DNA of 64,000 nucleotides from Sipunculus nudus (lineage: Eukaryota; Annelida; Sipuncula; Golfingiida; Sipunculidae): positions 19,245,882 to 19,309,881 of the forward strand of contig CM049317.1 in the NCBI GenBank assembly GCA_026874595.1, given 5' to 3'. Shown one piece after another: positions 54,536-64,000 of the stretch (position 1 is the first letter of the stretch; each line of letters starts with the position of its first letter). A program made the position numbers and the translations under genes. Under the pieces are notes generated by a model. It was not told where the DNA came from. It ran no database searches and was given only the letters and a program-made list of their open reading frames with translations.

Positions 54536-57500
54536 TTGCATATATACATAGTGGCCAAATATTTAAGAATTTGATGTGCATGATATGTAGGAATATTTTT
54601 TTATATATTTGCAGCCTGCAATTCTGCTGAATTAAACTATAATCCTCCGTCTGTGGTACAAAAATTTGTATTGTTATTGTTACGATGCAGTTTATAAGGA
54701 AAAATGGACTTTTGATATTTCAATAATAAACCGTACACATACATTTTCTCCACTTAAATTAGTTATGAGTAACCTTATAAACTTCTATTATTTTTTTATA
54801 ACGTGTTCACATGAATTGACTGTTAGATGTTCTATTTCAAAAGTAAAAACACTGTTTCGTTCAGGTTCTCACACGCAGTTGGTTGCCAGGGACGCTACAA
54901 ACTTTATTTATCAGGCTTCGTCTTGGCCTAGGGCTCATTATGTCAGTTTCTTCACTAGTAATCTGCAGATATTTGCAGCTTTACCTGTTTATTAGCCATT
55001 GATCTTTTAATATTGATATATACCTCACCGTCTAGGATCTCAACGTGAAGGTGTTAAAGTGAGCAATCGTCTGCCTCTCGATCACAAATATATTATTTAT
55101 AAACAGTCCCGGTATATCGATATGTTCCGTTCTCGCAAAACACAAATGTCTGGACAGCGCTGTCTCACAGGTCCGTGCAGATAACGATGGGCTAGATTTT
55201 TCCTGGGCTTAAGCCTCCTCATTTTATTTTATTGCAACAGATTTATGTCGTTTCGCACCGGACTTAAGTCAAAAAGGGGTGATATCGGGCTTAAGCCACG
55301 TTAATGCGGGTCATGGGTGTGTTATCATCCCCATTGCTGGGTCATAACACCCAGAACCCCTCGAAGACGCAATCGAATGTGAGTGATTAATAGCTGTGGG
55401 GCATGGCCTTCCCATTAAGCCTGCAGAGCGCTCATCCTGGTTGGGGGGGGGGGGGGGGGGGGGGGGGGGTTGACCGTGAGAAATCTCACTGCTTTGGCTG
55501 AGATTAGAACCCACCATCTCCGGGCTTTGAGTCCTGCGCTCTACCCCTGAGCCACAGGTGCCGGTAAGAATGCAGAGATTGTATTTGGAGAATATTTCCT
55601 TAATAATTTACATTTTTTGCGATTATACTGCTGAATCATTCATGGTGTCCTTTGATAACATTGTCATTGTGTCATTGTGTACTTCAGGAACGCAAGAGTG
55701 ACGTCACAGAGACCACGGGGTTCATTTTATCAATAAGTAGGCCGATTGAGTCATTGCTTAGATGATATTTTTTATATTGCTGGTTTTGTTTTTGTTAACT
55801 CGAATTTTATTTTCATTGTGATCTGTATTTTATACCTCAATTAATATGTACGTAGACACAATTGAATGGTGCATTTCTTTTTAAATATCGCAACTGTTAG
55901 GTTAACTATACGTGTTATTTGTTCATCTCTTGAACGTCGAAGAAAGCTCCATCCTTCAAACTTAATATAAAAATATGTAATATTGCAAAATTATAATCAG
56001 CACAGTTATTCGTATAAAAGTAAAAATTGCGACCAACAGTGGGATAGATATAGCGGAAAATTTATCAGTGAGCTAGTTCTGCATGCGGTGTGTCTGGGTT
56101 GCTCACCTTTAATTGCCACTACACCCCACATCTTAATAATCCCACACTCTATATATACACCCCGTCTGACACTACAATAACACTTGAAATGTACTCAGAA
56201 TCTAACACTGAACTATTTCTGGCCCATTCAACTATCCAATGGTACTACATTGTACATATAAAATATACGCACTGTGATTGCAACAATACTGCATGCATTC
56301 AAATGTTATATGCACAGCAGCAAAAGTTCAACGCAAATAAAAGGTTTATTGATATTTTGGATCATGGATATCGCCCTTTTGAATAATATCGCCATTTCAT
56401 TTGCACTTATAAAGCCAAAAACACAAATGTTTACTTTTGTTGTGTAGGATGTTTTAATAGACTATATATTTTATCTAGATACCACGTCAATGTGTATATG
56501 TCACCGCCTTACCTCTGCTGAGAGCGTCTCGGTCAAATGGAGGTTAAATTAGCACACGGATACAGGCGCGGGTGTAGGTTTGTTTCCTTGGTTAAAATTA
56601 TCTTTATTATTTACACATGTATATAATATTAACATACCTTACCGACGCACTCACACACTGACACTAACGTACCCATTCACTCATACACCAACCAACACAA
56701 AAACATATATGTATCACAAACAAATTATGGAAAATAGTGTCCTTTAACTGGGATATTATATCCAAATTCTTTTGAATAACTGATCATTGTAAAATCAATT
56801 TTAAAATGTATGGAAGAAACGTTTTGCTGGTCAAGACGTCACAAACCCGCTCCTGATCCACGCTTAAGACAATTTTGTTTCGCGTTGCAGTGTAATTTAG
56901 GCATATCCAGCTTACAGCAGTGTACAATCGGTACTGATATATACACCATATGCATGATTTGCATGATTACAGTTCACAATTAGCATAATTAAAATATAAT
57001 TTCAGTTATTCATCAATTCTCGGGTGTTTCTTTGGCTTATACATTGCTTTTATAGAGGACACATTCTTGTCCAAGGGAGGGAATAGCAAAACCCAATGAG
57101 CAAGTTACCATGAACATAATGAATGAAGACACAGCATTTCACTAGGAATAATTTTGTTTCATATATAAGCCGTTTAATGTCATACAACTTCGGTTGCGAA
57201 GATCGGGGCCATAAAATTATGTAAATGAAGCTTATCTAGATATCTCTGCGATATATGCAAAAATGCAACATTTGAGAGATGAAGCCTACTTAACAGAATG
57301 ATTTAGGTAAACCGGAACAAAAATTGCCACGGATAAGTTTGGGTGTTTTCACATTTGAAAGGCTAGCAAAAACTCCTCATGGTTAATGTCATTGCGAAAT
57401 GCCTTCTTTAATTCGAATTAGTTCTGTTCAATTTCAGGCCATTTTTTTGTTAACGTACTTGTGTGTGTGTGGGGGGGGGGGGGGGGGAGGAGCAGGATTA

Positions 57501-59117
57501 CAGTCAGAGAACTGCAAACAATTGTTAAAAATGTCAATTATTCTATACTTTTATTCACAATTTAATAACGTCAGAAATACGGACATACAACATGCAAGAG
57601 CAACTTTAACACAATCGACAAATAATCCTCTTAGCTGAATCATCCAACGAGTTAAAGGAAAACTACATAAGAAAAAAGGCATATATTGCTCCAGGTAGGC
57701 AGAGTTTTGTTTTTAGACATTCTTATATTTTTGCTTAAGAATATCATCCTGACCAAGGAAGCAGGAAAAATATATTTTTTTTTATGTGTAAAACATAATA
57801 ATTTTTATTGTATCATAACCTTATCGCAGTTTATAGTAACCGGATGGGTGTAAAACAAATTTGAAAAAAATAAAAAAAAAAAATAATTAGAGGAAATTTG
57901 ATATAGCAGATTTTGTTTACAAAAAATAAAACTGAAACAATCAGCCTTACTTTTTTCCATCTGGTAGAGCAGCATTTTCGAAGCCCCTATTTACGCCAAT
58001 AAAAAAATCCCTACCATGTGCTCAAATAGTTCATTGGACATCTTACCGGCTTGCTTTGTCCTCTTTAAAATGTCGTACACAGTTACCCTTGACCGTTCAA
58101 CTTTTTATATTTACCTTAAAGACCGGATTTTGGCCCGATATTCTCAAAATTCATATTTTTTAATGTGCATTATATAAAGCAATAATTATAGGATAAACTA
58201 TTTAAAATATAAATTTTGATGTGCAGCAACAAGCCCTTCGTACTTTTAGCGTTTTTTGTCGAACGAGTTTGCATATCATGCTATAGAGACCTAGTGATTT
58301 TAAAGTGGGTTCCTTGACTTTACAGTAAGAGCTGGTATAAATAAAACCCTAAAAAAGGCTTTTTTGAGAAAGTATGATAACCTGGGGTTAGCGTCAGTCT
58401 GAGAGTGGGCAGTGTTCCAGGGATGTCTCCAGACTACAAGGGCCTGGTACTTGGAGAATAATCTTATGTAACCCCCTCTTTCCAGGACACACGTTTTGAC
58501 ACGTAACTATAATTCCCTCCTTGTCATCGAGCCATTCAGTTTATTTAAACAGCGTGAAGTGTTTCCGTATGTTGAACATAATGCGGGGAAATGCACGTGC
58601 CCTACGGCACGGGAAACTGAGATATGTCTTTTTCAAGTAAGGTACAAAACATGTCTACGAGTGTCTCCACACTAACTTTTTGCTTTTTATAGCTATCTAA
58701 TTTAGATAACCCTGTTTCAACTACAACTTGAACTCAAGGTAACCTGTTCATACGGGCATTAACGATATACATTAAGATTTTTTGAACCACGGCCAAGGCA
58801 TATAATTGCCAGGGCATGATTAAGTTTGATACTGAAATAGGGAAATGATAAGTCATTTAATGCTGAGATAGATGTTAAGACTTATATACTAGCTGAAAGA
58901 TGCACATGGATGTGCCTTGAGCTGTTTCACATAAGCTTAGGTGCTGTCATATTGACGTCTAGCAGGTTTAGTCTACTAGGCCAGTGTGAGAAGCAACTCA
59001 TTTTCAAATGTTATTACTTTTCGTACAGCAAACAATTTTCTGTTACTGATGTTTACGTAAGTAATTGCAACTGCACGACCTAAGCGTATGACCTGTTCCC
59101 ATTTGAATTAAACGATA

Positions 59118-59191
<74 letters not shown>

Positions 59192-60100
59192 TATATATTA
59201 TCAAATCAACCCTGTGCATAAATAAATATGAAATGAATTCATGCCCACGTACATTAATAAATGTACTTAATTGTGTTTCTACCAAGTTTATGTCTGTATA
59301 TGTATGCGTAAACTTTTAGTTAAGGCTATACTTCTGAATTGCATCATACTAATTAATACAGAGGTTTTATTATGGTTATACATGTCACACGTTTATAACC
59401 ATCCAACAACCTCACAGTTCTGGCAAAGTCACACCTGCAGTGACTCGCCATATTCTAATATTCAGGACATCCTTATTTGCAATGTGTTTCTTTGTACATT
59501 CATTAATCATATTAATATAATTGTTTCCCGTAAGATAACGGTAGATATCATATCTCGTGCCACGGTAATGCCCGGTGGGAGTTAAACATAGACTACAGAA
59601 TAATGAGCAATAACTGAACGTGACCCACATTTATCTAACACACTTCAAAGTCTAGGTCTCAATTGCACTTTAAAAAACGTGTCACCTGAAAAGCAATTGT
59701 AACTATTTTATATTCCCTCACTTAGACGAAGGCGTCCATATTACCAGCCAGAGTGCACTTTGCGAGCACACATCGCAAAACGCTAGCATATAGTATATCA
59801 CTCTAACTAATATATAAAACATTAAAACTGTCGACACGTTTTGAAAAAGTTAATATCCAGACATCGGCGAAAATACTTCTTGATTGAAGGTATTATAACT
59901 TCACAATTTATTCAAAAGTTCTTCACATAATGCACAACTATTTAGGCCATATTTCGGCCAATCGGCGTGTTTTCAATTCTCAAACCCTCACGGCTCTATA
60001 ATAGGGTCTAATATACAAAATAACACAGATATTAAACGATGTACTCACCTATCAGGGCGACTAGAATGATGACCAACGGGACACGCTGTCCTGCCGTCAT
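31769..60100 (-). CDS. Transmembrane receptor: two C-type lectin domains, ZU5 and UPA-like region
   Basis: Twenty-five exons give one 1242-residue frame: 60100-60049, 53483-53271, 52869-52744, 51069-50806, 48164-48015, 46852-46769, 46261-46110, 45726-44887, 44483-44334, 43829-43599, 43024-42935, 42432-42340, 41480-41382, 40527-40402, 40146-40090, 39445-39353, 38962-38891, 37955-37818, 36926-36792, 36520-36425, 35974-35924, 35495-35370, 34861-34724, 34022-33954, 31852-31769. All junctions are GT-AG and in phase. Order: signal peptide, lectin domain 1 (about 18-130), lectin domain 2 (about 131-268), Thr/Ser-rich stalk, membrane helix (about 313-337) with RRRR after it, acidic linker, ZU5 (about 448-578), UPA-like region (about 582-754), repeated low-complexity tail (785-1242). 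This is a type I plasma-membrane protein. ZU5-UPA is known from UNC5, PIDD and ankyrins, where it controls signalling or spectrin binding. No death domain follows. A role in recognition and signalling is inferred from the domains only. Confidence 0.85.
32788..32943. mobile_element. 156-bp pogo/Tc-type MITE
   Basis: The element starts CAGTGGAACCCCG and ends with the inverse of CAGCGATACCTCG, with TA on both sides as expected of Tc1/mariner-pogo insertions. It contains paired ATACGACCAC-type motifs and no ORF. It lies in the last intron of the lectin-ZU5 gene next to a (TA)n tract at 32944-32989. Confidence 0.65.
33089..33136. repeat. (TA)n microsatellite
   Basis: A pure AT dinucleotide run in the last intron of the lectin-ZU5 gene; the open frames across it and its neighbours are artefacts. 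Confidence 0.9.
39847..39998. repeat. Long interrupted (TA)n microsatellite
   Basis: Two TA runs separated by a short unique segment, in the intron between exons 15 and 16. Further TA tracts lie at 36986-37018, 42569-42604, 54464-54535, 59120-59190 and 60903-60990. Confidence 0.9.
40610..40985. repeat. Diverged tandem duplication of about 190 bp
   Basis: Two copies share CATRTGTxTAA, the AAGC...TNTATGTA run, GTTACATCAKGGGCG and AGTTGTTxGGxTGCC. A (GT)n(G)n run interrupts the first copy. It lies in the intron between exons 13 and 14. Confidence 0.55.
42935..43024 (-). CDS. Exon 11: basic linker
   Basis: A 90-nt phase 0-0 exon with acceptor TTTGTAG and donor GTGAGG encodes [16 protein letters not shown] and a small-residue tail ending WVENL. 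The Arg cluster could be a membrane-proximal or nuclear-localisation signal; the sequence alone cannot decide. Confidence 0.65.
43599..44483 (-). CDS. Exons 9-10: UPA-like region
   Basis: Exons of 150 and 231 nt, phase 0-0, continue directly from ZU5. Segments such as [15 protein letters not shown] and [12 protein letters not shown] alternate hydrophobic residues as expected of beta strands. The assignment to UPA rests on position after ZU5 and this pattern, and is weaker than the ZU5 call. The region ends in a Lys/Arg/Gln-rich stretch, where UNC5 and PIDD would continue to a death domain. Confidence 0.65.
44887..45726 (-). CDS. Exon 8: acidic linker, ZU5 domain and start of UPA-like region
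   Basis: An 840-nt exon. The first 100 residues are acidic and Ser/Pro-rich. ZU5 begins at [20 protein letters not shown], the characteristic ZU5 opening (GG then SVPxGAV), continues through PLKLVIPH, and ends near [13 protein letters not shown], matching the late ZU5 strand with THFT. The remaining residues (LGLTAVLF and on) start the UPA-like part. ZU5 is a beta-sandwich that in UNC5 and PIDD packs against UPA; PIDD autoprocesses near here at HFS. The equivalent HFT occurs here, but cleavage is not implied. Confidence 0.88.
46110..46852 (-). CDS. Exons 6-7: stalk and transmembrane helix
   Basis: Exon 46852-46769 encodes a Thr/Ser/Pro-rich stalk (28 residues) likely to be O-glycosylated, with an NNT sequon. 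Exon 46261-46110 encodes a Pro-rich juxtamembrane run, a 25-residue small-residue-rich hydrophobic helix ([18 protein letters not shown] and on) and RRRR as stop-transfer. This exon enters at phase 1 and leaves at phase 0, and is the only asymmetric internal exon of the gene. Confidence 0.85.
46949..46979. repeat. (AGT)n microsatellite
   Basis: About ten TAG/AGT units in the intron upstream of the stalk exon. Confidence 0.9.
48015..51069 (-). CDS. Exons 4-5: C-type lectin domain 2
   Basis: Exons of 264 and 150 nt, both phase 1-1, are split at the same point after the WIGL loop as in domain 1, so the two domains probably arose by duplication. The first half reads through [10 protein letters not shown] and [12 protein letters not shown]; the second through [16 protein letters not shown] and [12 protein letters not shown]. 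The ligand loop has GQPS where EPN or QPD is expected, and AEN replaces WND. The fold looks intact, but the calcium site looks altered. The intron between the halves contains a hAT-type element. Confidence 0.82.
49089..50805. repeat. 104-bp intronic tandem duplication split by the hAT element
   Basis: About 95 bp at 49089-49184 (starting GTATATTTATCAATTAAGCA) recur at 50710-50805, immediately next to the splice donor of the exon at 50806-51069. Removing the hAT element leaves two adjacent copies, so a tandem duplication came first and the transposon inserted at the junction. The left copy keeps a GTCAGTG decoy of the real donor GTCAGCG. Confidence 0.8.
49177..50705. mobile_element. hAT-type non-autonomous transposon with 8-bp target duplication
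   Basis: The element at 49185-50697 begins CAGACATGGG and ends CCCATGTCTG. It is flanked by identical 8-bp repeats ACACTGAC (49177-49184 and 50698-50705). An 8-bp duplication with CAG...TGGG ends is the hAT signature. It is 1513 bp long without a transposase. Subterminal arrays of GAATAC hexamers (49196-49330 and 50570-50690) and inner GTACCT arrays (49505-49660) may be transposase sites. The interior is a diverged duplication (about 49660-49945 and 50025-50300). It sits in the intron between the halves of lectin domain 2. Confidence 0.85.
52744..53483 (-). CDS. Exons 2-3: C-type lectin domain 1
   Basis: Two phase 1-1 exons (213 and 126 nt) form one lectin fold. The first half has the WLGL core (as [10 protein letters not shown]) and TWLWLDN; the second half has [20 protein letters not shown] then YLCQ, giving the usual Cys spacing. 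The EPN/QPD ligand tripeptide is not visible, and the position of the WND motif reads ADN. Calcium-dependent sugar binding is therefore doubtful for this domain. Confidence 0.8.
53870..55310. mobile_element. Candidate inverted-repeat element in intron 1
   Basis: The left segment 53876-54000 and the inverse of 55200-55310 share CTGTTGCAAT, a GCTTAAGCC-type block and a CGAAAC...AAxTCTGTTGCAATAA run. This suggests diverged terminal inverted repeats around about 1.2 kb that includes a (TA)n tract. Target duplication and exact ends are unresolved. Confidence 0.4.
55315..55563 (-). mobile_element. tRNA-derived SINE
   Basis: On the minus strand the head reads CCTGTGGCTCAGGGGTAGAG, with a pol III A-box-like TGGCTCAGGG (55554-55545). 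A B-box-like GGTTCTAATCT (55511-55501) follows at tRNA-like spacing. The acceptor stem does not pair, so it is not a tRNA gene. A poly-C run (poly-G on the plus strand, about 55442-55470) and an unrelated body follow. Confidence 0.6.
55564..60048. other. Intron 1 of the lectin-ZU5 gene
   Basis: No additional exon recognised. It contains a run of about 17 G near 57471 and (TA)n at 59120-59190. Small open frames such as 56090-56386 and 59271-59585 have no domain or splice support. Confidence 0.45.
60049..60100 (-). CDS. Exon 1: start codon and signal peptide
   Basis: ATG at 60100-60098 in the context AAAATGA opens [17 protein letters not shown], a short basic start with a hydrophobic core as in a cleaved signal peptide. 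The exon ends in phase 1 at a strong GTGAGT donor. The following intron is about 6.6 kb, by far the longest in this gene, and carries the SINE and a candidate DNA transposon. Another in-frame ATG upstream was not seen. Confidence 0.72.
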
Positions 60101-62158
<2,058 letters not shown>

Positions 62159-63976
62159 ATGCGGCACCTACCGTTTCAGGCTCTTGCGTTCAGCATCGTT
62201 TTATTCGTTTTATATACCGAGGGTCACGCTGTATCAGTGGGTATCGTTATATCGGAGAAGGTCGAACAAAAGGGTAGGCATGATGCTGAAAGACTGCCTT
62301 CTGGTCTGGTATGGAATGGGACCAGCGATAAGCGGAAGGATGAAAACCAGGATAGGCTAGATGCTGAAAGACTGCCTTCTGGTCTGGTATGGAAAGGGAC
62401 AAGCGATAAGGGGAGGGATGAAAACCATGTTGCTGAAAGTTTGCCTACTGGTCTTGTATGGAAAGGTGCCAGCGATAAGGGGGAAGAGGAAAGGCAGGAT
62501 AAACATGATGCTGAACGACAACGTTCTGCGCAGGTATCGAAACCTACATATAGAAAACACAAAAAGAATAAAGAACGTCATGCCAACCGGGTGACTAAAA
62601 GTGGAACTAAATTTTCAAGTGCTGAACGAACCAGCGACGAGGGGGAGGAGGAACGGCAGGATAGATATGACGCTGAACGACAACCTTCTGCGCAGGTATG
62701 GAAACCTACATACAGAAAACACAAAAAGAGTAAAGAACGACATGCCAACCTGGTGACTAAAGGTGGAACTAAATTTTCAAGTGTTGAACGAACCAGCGAC
62801 GAGGGGGAGGAGGAACGGCAGGTTAGATATAACGCTAAACGACAACCTTCTGCGCAAGTATCGAAACCTACATACAGAAAACACAAAAGGAATAAAGAAC
62901 GACATGCCAAGCTGGTGAGTAAAGGCGGAACTAAAATTTCAAGTGTTGAACGAACCAGCGACGAGGGGGAGAAGGAACGGCAGGTTAGATATAACGCTAA
63001 AGGACAACCTTCTGCGCAGGTATCGAAACCTACATACAGAAAACACAAAAGGAATAAAGAACGACATGCCAACCTGGTGACTAAAGGTGGAACTAAATTT
63101 TCAAGTGCTGAACGAACCAGCGACGAGGGAGAGGAGGAACGGCAGGTTAGATATAACGCTAAACGACAACCTTCTGCGCAGGTATCGAAACCTACATACA
63201 GAAAACACAAAAGGAATAAAGAACGACATGCCAACCTGGTGACTAAAGGTGGAACTAAAATTTCAAGAGCTGAACGAACCAGTGATGAGAAGGAAGAGGA
63301 ACGGCAGGGCAGATATGATGGTAAAAGACTTACGTCTGCGCAGGGATCGAAACCTACATACAGAAAACACAAAAGGAATAAAGAACGACATGCCAACCTG
63401 GTGACTAAAGGTGGAACTAAATTTTCAAGTGCTGAACGAACCAGCGACGAGGGAGAGGAGGAACGGCAGGTTAGATATAACGCTAAACGACAACCTTCTG
63501 CGCAGGTATCGAAACCTACATACAGAAAACACAAAAGGAATAAAGAACGACATGCCAACCTGGTGACTAAAGGTGGAACTAAAATTTCAAGAGCTGAACG
63601 AACCAGTGATGAGAAGGAAGAGGAACGGCAGGGCAGATATGATGGTAAAAGACTTACGTCTGCGCAGGGATCGAAACCTACATACAGAAAACACAAAAGG
63701 AATAAAGAACGACATGCCAACCTGGTGACTAAAGGTGGAACTAAATTTTCAAGTGCTGAACGAACCAGCTATGAGAAGGAGGAGGAACGGCATGGTAGAT
63801 ATGATGCTGAAAGACTACCTTCTTCACAGGAATCGAAACCTACGTATAGAAAACACAAAAAGAGCAAAAAAGACCGACAGGCCAACCTGGTGACTAAAGG
63901 TGGAACTAAATTTTCAAGTACTGAACGAAGCAGCTATGAGAAGGAGGAGGAACGGCATGATAGATATGATGCTTAA
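62159..63976 (+). CDS. Secreted basic tandem-repeat protein, nine 54-residue units
   Basis: An uninterrupted 605-codon frame starts at the ATG at 62159. An in-frame ATG at 62141 would add six residues but weaken the signal peptide. MRHLPFQALAFSIVLFVLYT then GHA looks like a cleaved signal. Three short units of 24-26 residues follow, with LPSGLVWKGTSDKG. From 62534 come nine units of 54 residues (162 bp) with KPTYRKHKRNKER, NLVTKGGTKFSS, AERTSDEGEEER and a linker ending SAQ. Units are very rich in Lys, Arg and Glu, and contain KR pairs. There is no Cys in the units and no known domain. Candidates are an extracellular-matrix, adhesive or biomineral protein, or a multi-copy peptide precursor cut at basic pairs; the sequence does not choose. 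TAA at 63974-63976 ends it mid-unit. Confidence 0.72.
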   Translation: MRHLPFQALAFSIVLFVLYTEGHAVSVGIVISEKVEQKGRHDAERLPSGLVWNGTSDKRKDENQDRLDAERLPSGLVWKGTSDKGRDENHVAESLPTGLVWKGASDKGEEERQDKHDAERQRSAQVSKPTYRKHKKNKERHANRVTKSGTKFSSAERTSDEGEEERQDRYDAERQPSAQVWKPTYRKHKKSKERHANLVTKGGTKFSSVERTSDEGEEERQVRYNAKRQPSAQVSKPTYRKHKRNKERHAKLVSKGGTKISSVERTSDEGEKERQVRYNAKGQPSAQVSKPTYRKHKRNKERHANLVTKGGTKFSSAERTSDEGEEERQVRYNAKRQPSAQVSKPTYRKHKRNKERHANLVTKGGTKISRAERTSDEKEEERQGRYDGKRLTSAQGSKPTYRKHKRNKERHANLVTKGGTKFSSAERTSDEGEEERQVRYNAKRQPSAQVSKPTYRKHKRNKERHANLVTKGGTKISRAERTSDEKEEERQGRYDGKRLTSAQGSKPTYRKHKRNKERHANLVTKGGTKFSSAERTSYEKEEERHGRYDAERLPSSQESKPTYRKHKKSKKDRQANLVTKGGTKFSSTERSSYEKEEERHDRYDA

Positions 63977-64000
63977 AGACTACCTTCCTCACAGGAATAG
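62534..64000 (+). repeat. 162-bp coding tandem repeat with 324-bp higher-order unit
   Basis: Nine units start every 162 bp from 62534 to 63830. The pair of units carrying KISRAERTSDEKEEE and KFSSAERTSDEGEEE is repeated almost exactly 324 bp later (63257 and 63581), a recent dimer duplication. The repeat continues in frame past the stop at 63974 for seven codons to TAG at the window edge. Confidence 0.9.

Noticed and set aside
55501-55563. Possible tRNA gene (minus strand)
   Set aside because: A- and B-box-like motifs are present, but the acceptor stem cannot pair and extra sequence follows, so it was called a SINE head.
62578-63720. 380-codon open frame on the minus strand opposite the repeat-protein gene
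   Set aside because: It repeats every 54 codons only because the sense repeat has no complementary stop in that frame. It covers the array alone, and the sense frame has the signal peptide and upstream CREs.
62159-63976. Classical amidated neuropeptide precursor
   Set aside because: KR pairs occur, but the units do not show the regular G-KR amidation and cleavage signals around a short conserved peptide, so this is only one option.

Overview
The window is AT-rich, intron-rich animal DNA, full of (TA)n microsatellites and non-autonomous DNA transposons. C-type-lectin and ZU5/UPA domains, long introns with GT/GC-AG junctions and a tRNA-type SINE point to an invertebrate metazoan. A marine lophotrochozoan such as a mollusc or brachiopod is a reasonable guess, but no sequence here fixes the phylum. 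All exon models below were built by hand from splice sites and reading phase; no transcript or database evidence was available.

Layout. (1) About 1.1-21.5 kb, plus strand: the 3' part of an unrecognised gene (12 exons, about 268 codons, stop at 21473-21475). It consists of two tandem copies of a helical-looking module, made by an internal duplication that also copied the introns. Its introns hold a degenerate 4.2-kb transposon with about 320-bp inverted repeats, a 505-bp foldback element, Helitron-like sequence and a perfect 44-bp palindrome. (2) About 21.5-31.7 kb: an intergenic stretch without a recognisable gene. It carries a LINE-like 3' end, a second Helitron-type 3' terminus and a 1.7-kb inverted-repeat element with a perfect 8-bp target duplication. 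(3) 31.8-60.1 kb, minus strand: a complete 25-exon gene for a 1242-residue single-pass membrane protein. Its order is signal peptide, two C-type lectin domains, short stalk, transmembrane helix, acidic linker, ZU5, UPA-like region, and a long tail built from repeated phase-0 exon cassettes. No death domain is visible. (4) 60.1-62.1 kb: a divergent intergenic region with microsatellites and twin perfect CRE palindromes. (5) 62.16-63.98 kb, plus strand: an apparently single-exon gene for a secreted, very basic protein with nine 54-residue repeats, ended by a stop codon that looks like a point mutation inside the repeat array.

The best candidate for a new system is the lectin-ZU5-UPA receptor. 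It joins a sugar- or pathogen-binding type of ectodomain to the ZU5-UPA signalling region known from UNC5, PIDD and ankyrins. The intron phase switches from 1-1 outside the membrane to 0-0 inside it, exactly at the transmembrane exon. Its cytoplasmic tail is a run of skippable exons repeating a basic SFRKSK motif.
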